Positions 12,923 through 24,500 of a DNA stretch of 64,000 nt are shown one piece after another (position 1 is the stretch's first letter; every line of letters begins with the position of its first letter). The DNA is taken from NCBI GenBank assembly GCA_022393335.1, contig JAJEKB010020228.1, positions 131,738 to 195,737 of the forward strand, given 5' to 3'. A model generated the notes under the pieces. The model was not told the DNA's origin, did not search any database, and worked only from the letters and a program-made list of their open reading frames with translations. A program made the translations under genes and the position numbers. This DNA comes from Macrotrachela quadricornifera. Taxonomy: Eukaryota; Rotifera; Eurotatoria; Philodinida; Philodinidae.

Positions 12923-14403
12923 TTTAGAATTTTTATTAATAAATGATTTCAAAATAAAAATAAAGAAGTTCAATTAAATATGTCTGGATCAATCTGTTGT
13001 CCTCCAGTTTGGGTACTTCATATCTATTTCTATTTTAACGATTGGTTATTTTGTTCAACTTATATATAATAAATATAGAAAGAAAGAAGTTTTGTATTTG
13101 GACGAACATATCCTTGCATATCATTAAACAATATCTCTGTAAATATCTCTTAAGATCAAACAATTTTTTCCATTAAAATTTATATTATATACTGACACAT
13201 AACTATAAGATAATCTTTTTTTTTCATTAAAGTGATTGTTTTCTACTTGGTTTTTCTTTAGAACAATTTTAATGTATATATTTCTTGTAGTATAAAGATC
13301 CTTATTTATTTATTAAACTCAAAGTAAAATACAAATATTATATTTCAATTTTCAACAAGTATTTCCACAATAAGAAAAAACCAATGATAACAATAGATAA
13401 AAGTGACATAATATGACAAAATTACCCATTCAATATAAAGAAAGACTATATTGAATGCAATAATGATCTTAAAATCAACAATAAATAGATTTATTAAATC
13501 GTCTGATATTGGTGGTATTTCTTTTCTTGTCATTGAATTAATATCAACATTCTAATTCAATCTTTCTTAGTTGTTCATTTAGATTGAAGAATTCATTTGG
13601 AAATTTAAATTAAGGGAAATTTACTCTTCATTTCATCTCACACAAGTAACAAGAACAGGTCAATTTCAATAAGTACTTCCTGATAATGATACTGAAATTC
13701 GACGTAAATATTAATAATTATAAATTCAAACTCAAGAAAAAAACAATCTATATTATAATTTACAAAGTTTTACGAACTTTTCTTTTATATATAGAATTCC
13801 TCAAGAAGCATATCAGTGGATTGTATTATATTATATTTATTATTACATTGCATCTATAATCTATATCTATAATGTATCTATAATCTTCTATATTATCTGT
13901 TATCTAGAAGGCACTTATATTATCATTCGTGTAAGGTCTCCTAGCTTCTGTAGAAAAAAATTTTCGAAATAAATGAATGAATTTGAATATTCAGTGGCGT
14001 AATTTAAGGTTTATCATTCATTACTCGATGATTTACTATTGTGTATGTACATTTTTTGTGGTACAGGCTTTTTATCCTTTCTTAGATTTTTTTGTGGTGC
14101 ACGTTCTTAATTCTTTCTTGCATATGCATGCATTCTTCTGAATATACATGCTGAAACTCGCCATTCTTTATGTATATGCCTTATCGCATTTAATTAGTCT
14201 ATTTGTCGAAGTTAGAATGCTGATAAATATATTTATATATGAGTTATATTTCATCTTATTATTTTTTCTAGCGTCTAGCGGTACTATATTTATAGAATTG
14301 TTGTTTGTATTATTATATTATTAAGTTAAACATCGTGATATGATTAAATATTGAAGAAAGTCGGCTCTAGTATTGTCTGGCTAAAAACTATTGTATAAGG
14401 TAA
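12923..14403. other. Intergenic spacer with a dispersed repeat
   Basis: AT-rich. The only structured part is the dispersed repeat at 13748-13836 (listed separately) followed by CTATAATCTATATCTATAAT-like short tandem units around 13850-13900. No gene is seen. Confidence 0.5.
13748..13836 (+). repeat. Dispersed repeat, copy 1
   Basis: About 90 bp starting CTATATTATAATTTACAAAG and ending ATCAGTGGATTGTATTATA. It is nearly identical to 29784-29915, 16 kb away in the same orientation. The second copy has an internal duplication of the CAAGAAGCATATCA part. Identity of the parent element is unknown. Confidence 0.75.
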
Positions 14404-15672
14404 ATGAAATTGCGAATATCTTCTTTTTCATCAATTTTCGAGTCCTCTGTAGCATTAGCAAATTTATTATCTATATCTATAAACGAATTAGCTTTTAGAC
14501 CTTTTCCAAAAATGACCGAGAAACAGCAACAGCGTAAAGAATATATGAAATCATATCGAGAAAGGAGTGGTAACAAAATTAAAGTACAAAAGCGCGAATA
14601 TTATTTAGAAAAACTGGCTACAATATTAGATGGAGTCAATAGCCGACGTTTTAGAACTTTAAACAAACATTTTAAATCGGGCACTGTCGGATCTCCAAAT
14701 TTTGTTCAACCAGTTACGCATTATCTTGGCTTTTTGAATGTTCAATATCAGTGTTGCGAAGCAGTTCATTTTAAGGGTGAGCCTAGGAGTATGTGTTGCC
14801 ATAACGGTAAATTGTCTCATCGTTTTCTTAGAAATGATTCTAGCCCTTTCCCGTTCGTGTTAAAAGAACTTTTTGAGGGCAGTAATGCAAAATGTAGAAA
14901 CTTTCGTGAATTTATTCGTCAATACAATAATGCAAACGCTTTCGCATCAATAGATGCTAAGATTGAAGAAATTCCGGGCAGTGGACCGTATTGTTTCAAA
15001 ATATACCACCGTACCTCAGAAAATATTCAAATTGATACTACTCTACATTCAAATTCTGTTCAACGACTTACTCATCTACCATCTTATGCAGAATTATATG
15101 TTTACGATGCAGACACTTCTGTGGAAATTCGAATGGCAAATTCCGAGAACGCTCAATGTCTTCTTGATAATATGATTACCATAAATACGGTCTTAAATGA
15201 AGTGTTTCTCTACGCTAGCTGTTATCGTAAGCTGAGGGAAATTTATAACAAAGAAGTTTATAATGCAAGAATTATCAATTCGCCTATGAAAAAAGTATCA
15301 TTGATATTCACTCGGAATCTGCATAATGACCATCGGGTCTATAATCACCTCGAACTTTAGAAGATGTTGCCGTCATATATGTAGGTGACCGTGATGGTAA
15401 TATCCTAGCTGAACTTGACTTTGCAGTTCAGCCAAATGATTCAAATACACTAAAAAGAGTTAACATGCTTTCAAAGCATCTTGATCCTATGATTTTTCCA
15501 CTATTTTTCCCAAATGGTGACTTTGGATGGACAACAAATATGGATTACGCCACTAATGCGCACTATCGCATAACTATACTTCAATTTTACTCGAATAAAA
15601 TTGCAATTCATCGAAATCGGTTTAATCGTATGTTTTACGGTGGCAAACTATTTCAACAGTACTTAGTTTATG
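14404..15672 (+). pseudogene. Helitron Rep N-terminal domain fragment
   Basis: The open frame from 14404 (a more likely ATG is 14512) carries an RKEYMKSYRERSG basic motif typical of Helitron proteins and then the helitron-like N-terminal domain. Landmarks are LGFLNVQYQCCEAVHFKGE (zinc-binding CxxC/H region), MCCHNGKLSHRF, FREFIRQYNNANAFASI, YCFKIYHR, and PSYAELYVYDADTSVEIRM. One frameshift lies near 15345-15360. The frame then continues VAVIYVGDRDGNILAELDF, LDPMIFPLFFPNGDFGW and RITILQFYSNK, up to GGKLFQQYLV near 15672, where homology stops abruptly. The Rep nuclease HUH motif and helicase are absent, so this is a truncated, non-coding relic fused to the next feature. Confidence 0.85.
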
Positions 15673-17815
15673 CAGCTCAACTTTTGTCTTGTCGGATAGC
15701 AATGAAAAATTATGGTAACAGGAATGTAAACATCACCATAACAATAAATGTGAAAGATGTGAATTAATGAACGAAACCTTTAGTGCAATTGAACTATGCA
15801 TTAGTAAAATAAGTGATTCGGCATTACGTGAACGTCTATCTCATCGATTAAAGCATCATGTTCGAATAACAGGAGAATAGAAAGCTCATCAACTTCGGCT
15901 CATACATCAGGATCATGTTAGAACGGAGCTTTTATAACAATTGGATGAAGAAACTGTGTTTTTGTATATCGATTGGGCCATGAAATGGTTACCGGTGCGC
16001 TATAGAGAAGTTCAAAGGAACTTTTTCGCTAAACGAGGTTTATCATGGCATGTACCATATGTTATTCGTAAAGCTCCAATCGACCAATCGTTACAATCTT
16101 CAGTGTCACCTAGTCAATTGCCCAGCTTTTCACAATTGACTACTAGTCAGAAATCGAATGTCTCAAAATCGGAGCAGTTGAGTTCTTCTCCTGCCTCATT
16201 CCCTGCAGTTCAGACTCTATATCAACATAAAACATTTGTTCATGTATTCGACCAGTGCATTCAAAATGGAAAAACTGGTATCAAATATGCTCATATAAGA
16301 GCAGACAATGCAGGATGTTATCAAGGTGATGAGATGTTATTATCAACCTCAACGTTATATAAAGCAACTGGCATTTGGATAAAAAGTATGGATTTCTGTG
16401 ACCCACAGGAAGGAAGGGCTCCTTGTGACCGTATGGCCGCAGTGATCAAATGCCTAATTCGCTGTTTTGTTAATCAGAAAAATAATTGCACGACTGCTGT
16501 CGAGTTTCGTAAAGCTGCATCTTCTACTAAAGGATTGGAAATCCATGCATGCACAATTGATGTTCAGAATGTCGAAAAAATAGAATGGCCTGGAATTAGC
16601 AGTTTTCATAATATCCAATATATAAGTGACGAAGTTCGTGTCTGGCGATCGTGGAAAATTGGAGAAGGAAAAACATTCATGTGGTCAAAGATTCCTGCAC
16701 TGAAATCTATTAATGTATTAAAGTCGATTTTTACTCCAAGTCAAAAATGTTTATGGATTTTGGAGTCGAAAACAAATGGTAGGTTAAATAGTTAATGAGC
16801 CGGATATGAGATCATCTTGCCCGATAACAATTTTTGTAGCCTGAGTTCATTCTATGTGAAAAGTAACAGTATGGATCAGCAGTACTCAAAGACACAGAAA
16901 ATTTCTCAGCCTAATCGTGCTTCTGTAGAGAATTTATTCTAGGACAACTTCATTCTGCAATCTGATATCATCTTTCTCCTTGACTTTAGTAAACAAAGAC
17001 AACAATTTACCTAAAGATGAAGAACGAGACTTTTCCAGTTCTGATGAAGATGAAGAAAACTCGGATTCGACACAAATGTTTTATTGTTCAAAAAACGAAT
17101 GCATTAAGCAATTCCGAAAATATGAAAATTTGCTTAATCATATTGCATCCGGAAAATATCATCCAAGACTAGAACGAATGACACTTCTTGACCGAAGTAA
17201 ATTATTATATAAAGAGACTCTCGAAGCTGTGCATGATCAGCCGTTATTATCACTACCGTTTCAATTTTATGTCGTGAAAAATGCGCCGCAAAAATCGTCA
17301 ACACCGCAGTTAAAGCAAAATTGGGCAGCGCTAACAAGTAAGCCGGCTATCCAATTTAGTGATAAGTAGAAAAAGTATTTAACCGATAAATTTGAACGAG
17401 GAGTATAAGGTACGAAATGGGATCTTCAAGCAGTCGCATTGGAAATGGAAGTTAGTTTGTCAAGTACAGGATCACCTCTGTTCGATTATCACGAATGGCT
17501 AACCGATACACAAATGAAAGGATTTTTTGGCCGTCTAGCTGCAGCACGTCGCAAACAAAAATCGCCCCAATCAGCTGCTAAGTCTCAACGTTCGTCAGCA
17601 TCCCAACTTTCACAATCAGATTCGAACGATGAGTCAGAAGAACTAGATACAATGGCTCTTGATGTTGATGAAATTATTTCTAGAGTTGCAGATCCAAATG
17701 TTTCGAAAGTTGTACTTCAACCAACAACAATCTCAACAAATATTCAACAACATAAAAAAAAAAGGACATTTCTATAGATGACATTCAAAGTGCTGCCAAA
17801 AGGCAACACAAATAA
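15673..17815 (+). pseudogene. Decayed C2H2 'DNAGCY' protein gene joined to the Helitron fragment
   Basis: From about 15673 a different protein begins: STFVLSDSNEKLW, CKHHHNNKCERCELM (Cys/His zinc-ligand region), then after stops DWAMKWLPVRYREVQRNFFAK. The best-preserved part (15941-16795) has the motif IRADNAGCYQGDEM and SMDFCDPQEGRAPCDRMAA, which I recognise from uncharacterised metazoan proteins; the DNA.CY and CDR residues look like an RNase-H-type or transposase core, but that is inference. After further stops (16796-16979), 16980-17369 encodes a C2H2 finger (C-x4-C...H-x6-H, FYCSKNECIKQF...) and 17439-17777 the C-terminal EWLTDTQMKGFFGRLAAARRKQ block. A one-base slip in the poly-A near 17755 removes the last codons. 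At least six lesions make it non-functional here. Confidence 0.7.
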
Positions 17816-18805
17816 GCTAAATATAGCGTATTTACATTTGTTCTATTACACTGCGTGCATCGATTGAAACACAAGAAATATTATATTAAAAAAATTCATG
17901 AATAACAAAATGGAAAAAAGAATTATCTAAAAAAGAGGAATTATGAAGGGTGTTACACTAACCTTAAATATAAGTTTCTTTGAAAATAATAAAAAAATAT
18001 CATCTACATGAAATTCGTAGTCAAAAATTTTGTTTATAGAAGAGTTTCTTCTTCTGACTATTGTGACTTTTTTTTCATTTCAAAACATAAGAACAACAAC
18101 ATTCTATGCTGTCTAAAAAGAACGCTTAGGTGGGTCACTACTATGTTCATAATTCAGTTTTGTACAAAATAAAGTGTTTCTTGGTCGAGACGATTATATA
18201 GAGCATGATGTATTATAGTATGAGATATTAGAAGAAAATACCTTCAATATTCACTAGCTATATGTCTAAACTTGATTTAGAATCCTTTCATTAATACGAA
18301 CTCTAACTCAGTTTTTATTGCTGAACATGAATCCGTTATTAATTGTGATGATAGAATGAATTTCAACCAAATAATACAGTTATTTTGGAAACATGTCACG
18401 TTTCCTATACCATACCCCTATTAAATTCGGAGATCTGTTTCGATATGTTGTGACAACTTTTACTAAGCTTTTTTTTACACCATTCGATGCAGAATTGATC
18501 AGCGCACATAATGAATAAAAAAATTCATGGAATCTTTTAAAAAGCATATCAAAACATTTGAAATACTTGGAAAATCACTATATGCCGGACTTCTCAGTTA
18601 TGAAGTATTTTATGTCTAGCGCACTTGATGCAATTTCAAATGAGGCTCAAAATAACTCAGTTTATAAATTTTTTTTCTCCTCTATCGAATAGTATATGAA
18701 CCAACTTTATCGGACTTGTGATGAAATAAATCCACTAAAAACTAAGGTCGGCTAAAAAATGCATATTTATGCATACAGGTAGAAAAATAAATAAATTTTG
18801 ACAGG
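17816..18805. other. Spacer without supported gene
   Basis: AT-rich sequence between the Helitron-linked relic and the partial exons near the assembly gap. A short inverted pair GGTCGGC (about 18746) / GCCGACC (about 18807) brackets a TATTTATGCAT-type stretch. I see no coding homology on either strand. Confidence 0.45.
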
Positions 18806-19085
18806 TGCCGACCATATATAAAAAAGGTCGGTTTTCTCGTGGATCCTCTCTTAAAACATTCACTCCAGAGGACGTTGAAATTGGGGAAAAAATGATAGCT
18901 TTGCGTAATAAGAAAAAAACATTTGCGACGGTAACTTTAATTGTTATTCGAGAACGCCACTTATTTAGCATATTGCTTTAATTTTGTAGTTTCTTGAAAG
19001 AAATAATTTGGAAAAATTGACATCAAAATGGCAAATACTTAAGAGAGCACCCATGAGACAATCGAGAAATCGAAGCACACGTCAA
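18806..19085 (+). CDS. Partial two-exon gene truncated by assembly gap, unidentified
   Basis: Two spliceable pieces occur just before the N run. The first follows a GACAG acceptor and reads RPYIKKGRFSRGSSLKTF, TPEDVEIGEKMIALRNKKKTFAT with a GTAACT donor at about 18930. The second follows TTTTGTAG at about 18991 and reads FLERNNLEKLTSKWQILKRA, PMRQSRNRSTRQ into the Ns. Joining in phase 0 keeps the frame. I do not recognise the product: charged, no membrane segment. The remainder is hidden in the gap or lost. Confidence 0.3.
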
Positions 19086-19485
19086 NNNNNNNNNNNNNNN
19101 NNNNNNNNNNNNNNNNNNNNNNNNNNNNNNNNNNNNNNNNNNNNNNNNNNNNNNNNNNNNNNNNNNNNNNNNNNNNNNNNNNNNNNNNNNNNNNNNNNNN
19201 NNNNNNNNNNNNNNNNNNNNNNNNNNNNNNNNNNNNNNNNNNNNNNNNNNNNNNNNNNNNNNNNNNNNNNNNNNNNNNNNNNNNNNNNNNNNNNNNNNNN
19301 NNNNNNNNNNNNNNNNNNNNNNNNNNNNNNNNNNNNNNNNNNNNNNNNNNNNNNNNNNNNNNNNNNNNNNNNNNNNNNNNNNNNNNNNNNNNNNNNNNNN
19401 NNNNNNNNNNNNNNNNNNNNNNNNNNNNNNNNNNNNNNNNNNNNNNNNNNNNNNNNNNNNNNNNNNNNNNNNNNNNNNNNNNNNN
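19086..19485. other. Assembly gap (400 N)
   Basis: A run of exactly 400 unknown bases, probably a scaffold placeholder rather than a measured length. The open frame drawn across it is an artefact. Sequence resuming at 19486 (TTATTGTGCGAGAACG) resembles 18943-18957 (TTGTTATTCGAGAACG), so a local tandem duplication may underlie the gap. Confidence 0.99.
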
Positions 19486-20421
19486 TTATTGTGCGAGAAC
19501 GTACCCTTTAAAACTCATCGGGGTTGATATGTAATTTTTCTCCATGTTTTAGCATCATTTTATAGCACTAATAAAGAGCTATCGATTGATATATAAACTA
19601 GGGTGATTGTCTATCTTGATAGTTCACAACACACAACCAATCCTGATACGTGCTAGATGTTTATATGACATATGAACATGAGGCCGTGGCATGTCTAGGC
19701 ACAAGATTTCGGTCTGATTTTAATAGTAAAAGATTCATGAAACCTAATCTGACTTTTTTGTAAGAAAAAACTAGAAATTTTGAACAGGCCTATTTTGCCT
19801 CTTATCGACCTCCCTCCCTTTGTTTTTAAAAAGAAACTATTAAATAAATTTGACATGTATTCAAAAGTAATTTAGAGAAGAATAAACACATGACATGAGT
19901 TTTAGTTTGTTTCATCATATATAGATTAGTCGATATATTTTAATAAAGAATTTTAAGCATCAATAAATAATATTTCATTTATATGAATTAATTAACTCAC
20001 ATTATGCTGTAAATAATTGATGCAAGTTCCATATTAACGTCATTTGAAGAGGAAAACAAATAGAAGTCTTTAAAATTCACTATCATCAAGCACCATCTTT
20101 GCAGCTACTCTCTAATATTATTAGAATGTATTCGATCTTCATTACAGGTAAGATAAATAATATAGTTTAAAAACTTTTCATATTCTTCCATTTTTTGTTT
20201 CGTTTTCTGTCTTTTTCTTTTTTACTTGATAATGATAATTAACTTATCGAAAAGTCGTAAATAAAAACGAAAACAAAACTCTTTATTTTCTTTTTCTACT
20301 ACTATTACAAAAGAATATAGTGAATTAAGACATAAGAAAAAAAAAGAAGCAAATGCTAATGTTAATGAATGATGTTAATCTTTTAAAGAAACAAAATAAA
20401 AGAAATAAATGTTAATAAATA
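19486..20421. other. Spacer after the gap
   Basis: AT-rich, with no recognised gene or inverted-repeat element. A purine/pyrimidine-rich patch (GACCTCCCTCCCTTTG) lies at about 19808. Nothing further is supported. Confidence 0.4.
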
Positions 20422-20888
20422 TCATGATTTTTTGATCCAATACAAAGTGCACGTCAAGTTAAACATAATCTACAAGAAAAAAAAGACAATAAATTTAAAA
20501 GTTCATTAATTTTACTTACTATAAAACCTGTAATTATTTTTTTTATATTACTAAATTCGTCGTGTAATAAAACAACTTCGTTTTTTGTTTTTTCCACTTC
20601 TGTTTTAAATTCTTCTTCTATTATTTTCCTTAATTCATTCGGTAAATTAATTATATTTGTGTTTAAAGTAATCATTCCATGTGTCAATGTGCACATGCTA
20701 GTATTTAATTCTCTTAATTCTGCGATGATAGTTCCCATTGAGCTGTTGTTCAATGGTGATACAGATGATGATGAATTTGAGCTATTTCGACTACCATCAC
20801 GTGCTTCAGTTGATGCTGCTCGTACTTGAGGATCTTCAGTAACTAAAATCAAATTGTTTTCATTTGGATTTGGAAGACCTTCAGCCAT
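20422..20888 (-). CDS. Small acidic protein with predicted helix, two exons, unidentified
   Basis: Exon 1 (20888-20520, 123 codons) starts MAEGLPNPNENNLILVTEDP, has a Ser/Asn-rich segment (residues about 33-50), then a helical stretch with heptad-like leucines (IIAELRELNTSMCTLTH, LPNELRKIIEEEFKTEVEK). A GTAAGT donor and TTCTTGTAG acceptor remove 50 nt and join in phase 0 to exon 2 (20469-20422: IMFNLTCTLYWIKKS, TGA), giving 138 aa. The intron would otherwise be read through for 21 codons. Function unknown; it may be a gag-like or coiled-coil accessory protein of a neighbouring element. The upstream region has CGTCAC motifs. Confidence 0.5.
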
Positions 20889-21530
20889 TGTTTTTTGTTT
20901 TTTTAAATAAAAAGCAAATAAGTATTAAATTTGTTTGAGTGTTAATATAATAAAAAAAAAGATATCACAACTACCATTTTGAATGATATTGTCCTCTAGC
21001 AAATACAATTATCCCAAGACAGCCCGTACGTCACTTGTACTCGCACGTCACGCTGGACGTTCGCGCACTAATATGCACCAATTTGTCACATTCAGTGCGC
21101 GTAAGTTATTCTCATTGGAAAATTAAGCAGTCCAATCACAAAAAAGAGATGATGTTGCATAAAATTTTAAATAAATATATAGACAATGGCGCCCGCTCTT
21201 TTTAAATTAAAATAAAAATATATAAATTAATTTATTCATGTTATATCCATATTTTTAATGTAAAAAATATTTAAAAAAAGAATTATAGCATTATTACTTA
21301 ATATTTTTCTTCATAATTTTTTAAAATATATTTTTATAATTTTTTGTAATAATTTTTATGATAAATTTTTCCTAAAACTTTTTAGAATATTTTTCTTTAT
21401 TTAAATACAATTATTTCAGATCTATTCTCGTTGCTTTTTCGAGCATAAATAAAAAATTCTAAATTTTTTAATATTTTTAGTAAATAATTTGATCGTTTAT
21501 TTCAACATTAGATCTTAAATATGGAACATA
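20889..21530. promoter_or_regulatory. Divergent upstream region with GC-richer CGTCAC cluster
   Basis: Between the small minus-strand gene and the plus-strand transposase-like gene lies a locally GC-rich stretch (about 21020-21110). It contains CGTACGTCAC, GCACGTCACGC, GGACGTTCGCGC and CAGTGCGCG. TGACGTG/CGTCAC resembles ATF/CREB-type sites. The regulatory role is inference from composition and position; the rest of the interval is AT-rich and empty. Confidence 0.35.
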
Positions 21531-24500
21531 ATAACTCGAATCCGACATCTTGTTCAAATTCCAACATTATTTATGTGCTTGATCATCACGGTATATTTCG
21601 CTTTATAACGTAACATATATCTTACGACTTTCGTAGGTAAAAAACGACGCCGTTGGCGTAATATCAAATATCGTGAATCACTTCACATTCGGACCGCAAA
21701 AATTGTAAAAGGAAATACAGCGATTAATAATGCTTTATCTATCAGGGTCCTGTGAAGTGAACCAAACTTTTGTGAACCAAAGTGCGCTACTGTCAATGTA
21801 TTGAGTTTTAAAACACATCGATAGTAGCGCACTTTGGTTCACAAAAGTTTGGTTCACTTCACACGACCATCTATCAGTGACCAACGTAAATATATGTTTC
21901 AATTGTTCTCTAGAAGTTTTTCATTTTTATATTTTATATTTGTTAAAATAACCGTAGATATTGGTCTTATTGAATGTCTTACAGAATCTATTGATAATGA
22001 ACAGCAATTCGATTCATCGTCTAATTGTGTTTCTAGATGCAATATATAATCTTTTATTTTATTTTCATTTTCAAAATTTCCTAGTATAAGATCGTGGTGG
22101 TTTCGATGAATTTGACTTTGAATCAAATTTAGAACTTGATAATGATTACTGTTATGCTATATCATCATCGAAAAATAGTGATGGCGATGGTGAAAATGAA
22201 AATGTTCTAAAGAAAAAACATTTAAAGGTTATTGAGTTCATACGTTCTGCTAATCTTGATAAGACCAACACCAGTCGTCTATCGCATTTATTACATCAGA
22301 TCGATTCAAATATTGATTTACAAAAATCAACTTACGAGCTTTAAAAAGAAGCAGGAGCAAACTTTAGTTATAAAACTAACGTATTATGCACTAAATGTAA
22401 GCGACAATCATCGAAATTTAGTGATACATGTAGCTTCATGACTTCAACAAAAAATCGAAGTATGAATACTGAATATGATGTAATACAAGGTTAGGGAGAT
22501 TGCCTTATTAAATTCATCAAATTAAACAAGTTTCATTTCAGGTGATCTTTATAAAAATCGTATTACAGAAAATTCAATTACTTTACTACTTGGTACTGGT
22601 GGTAAGCGAACTTTTAAATCGTCTGGAAGTTCTATATGGCCAGTAAATGTTTCACTATTAATTACAGTATACATTAGTAATATTATTCCATCGACTATTT
22701 CTTTTTGTGTTTTTCAATATATATTTTTTTATAATATAATACATGTTTGACTATTGCCCATTGAAATCATAGTAACAAAATAACAACTTCTTTATACAGA
22801 TTTATATTAGAAGAGATTTTCCTTGTAAAGATGACCGCTTTGGTATGCATATTACAGATGTAGTTACCTAGTTCAACAAACGAATGAAATATTGAAATAT
22901 TTTACAAATGAAAGAGGTTGATTTTTTGGAAGGAAACGTTGACTATTCTTTATTTTCCCATTTGATAAACACATATGCTAATGTTGAACTAGTACACTTT
23001 CGACAGCAGTTGTCTAAAGATATCAATGTAAGAACGATCGTGAAAAACGTTTAGGAAAACATAGTTTTTTAAAAATAAAAATAAAATTGATTATTTACAC
23101 CATCGCTAAAAAAGGATATATCAAGAGATGATTATCTATTTAGGACAAGATAATACTTGATTATATTATTATAGATGCTTTTTACAATTGCAGAAATACC
23201 GCCACCGATGCGAGATTATCAACAAAACGTTATGTTATTTGCACTTTATCATTCATCAGTCGATCCAATAGCACAAATCCTATTAGAAAGCGTCGTTAAA
23301 GCAATTAACCATCTTCAAACTACTGATCTTCTTATTAACTTGGGTTCAAAAGATAAGTGAAGTTAGTTTTTCCGAAAAATTTCCAATTTTTGTACTATTC
23401 TATATTGTTGGAATAGAAACGCTTATCGTATTATATACTCGAATTTTTGTATGTACTCTATAGCCATTGGCAGCTGTAGAAATCTTAGTCGAGATGTCTC
23501 TTTTTTTAGAGTCATACCTAAAGAGTTATTAGGATGATTTGAGATTAATCCAAATTAGGAACAAGAGAATAAAATTATCTTGTTAATTCTGTTCACAAGG
23601 TGACATGACTAAATTTGATCTGATCAATTCAATCTAAGTGATATGACGAAGATCATCATTCACCCAGTATATATAAACAGAGAGCTACATATAGTCTAAA
23701 GTATATATTTGCTGTGCACTCATGGTATACTTAGCTATGTTTTATATATTTATCTAAAATATTTGACACTTGCCACCGTTTTAATCTGCCTCTGTGGCTT
23801 TGAAAATGATCATTCTTTTGTTTTCCTTTTTATACATGTTCAACAATTTGATATTCATGTACAGTTGTTTGTAAATGACCTACCAGCCCGCTCAAAATGT
23901 AATTTATTAAGTGCCCATACAGGTTAATTTGCTTGTTCACGATGTCTTATTGAAGGAACGCATTGCTCGATATATCGACACATTCTTTATTGGTGGTCAG
24001 AATACCAGAACAAGCGTCCCCAACGTCGCACCCAAGAAAGTATAGAATATTGCTTTGGTTTAATGGAAAAATCGACTAGTTCAACTCGAGCATTTGGTGT
24101 TGTTGGAAAATTTCCTTTATCGACCATTCTTTCAATCCCGACACAGTCGGTTTTCGATGATTTTTATATCTGTTTGAAAGTTCATTTGCCGGTATTGATT
24201 TCTAAATGGATTGATTTATTATCTAAAGATGTTATTGATACAGCAGATACCTATCTTGGTAATATTTGGTATCCGCATTCGTTTAATCGTCAACCAAAAT
24301 GTTTATTGATCTTCACTCAGTGGAAAGCTAGTGAGATGAGAACATTTTTCCTTTTTTGTATCTCTTCCTCTGTTGATCTATCTTGGTGATTCTTTTTCCT
24401 CAGTCATTGTTACTCATTTTTCTCTTCTTTTTCGTATACCTCAAGACGTTAATATTTTTTTATAGTCGTTCAGATATTAAAGCTATGCGTCCCTTTATTG

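Noticed and set aside
19008..19511. 167-codon frame across the N run
   Set aside because: Produced by the 400 unknown bases; only the first 26 codons are real sequence.
21834..22049. Open frame starting MVHKSLVHFTRPSISDQRK
   Set aside because: Its start lies in the right arm of the MITE; only the part after SISDQRK belongs to the host gene.
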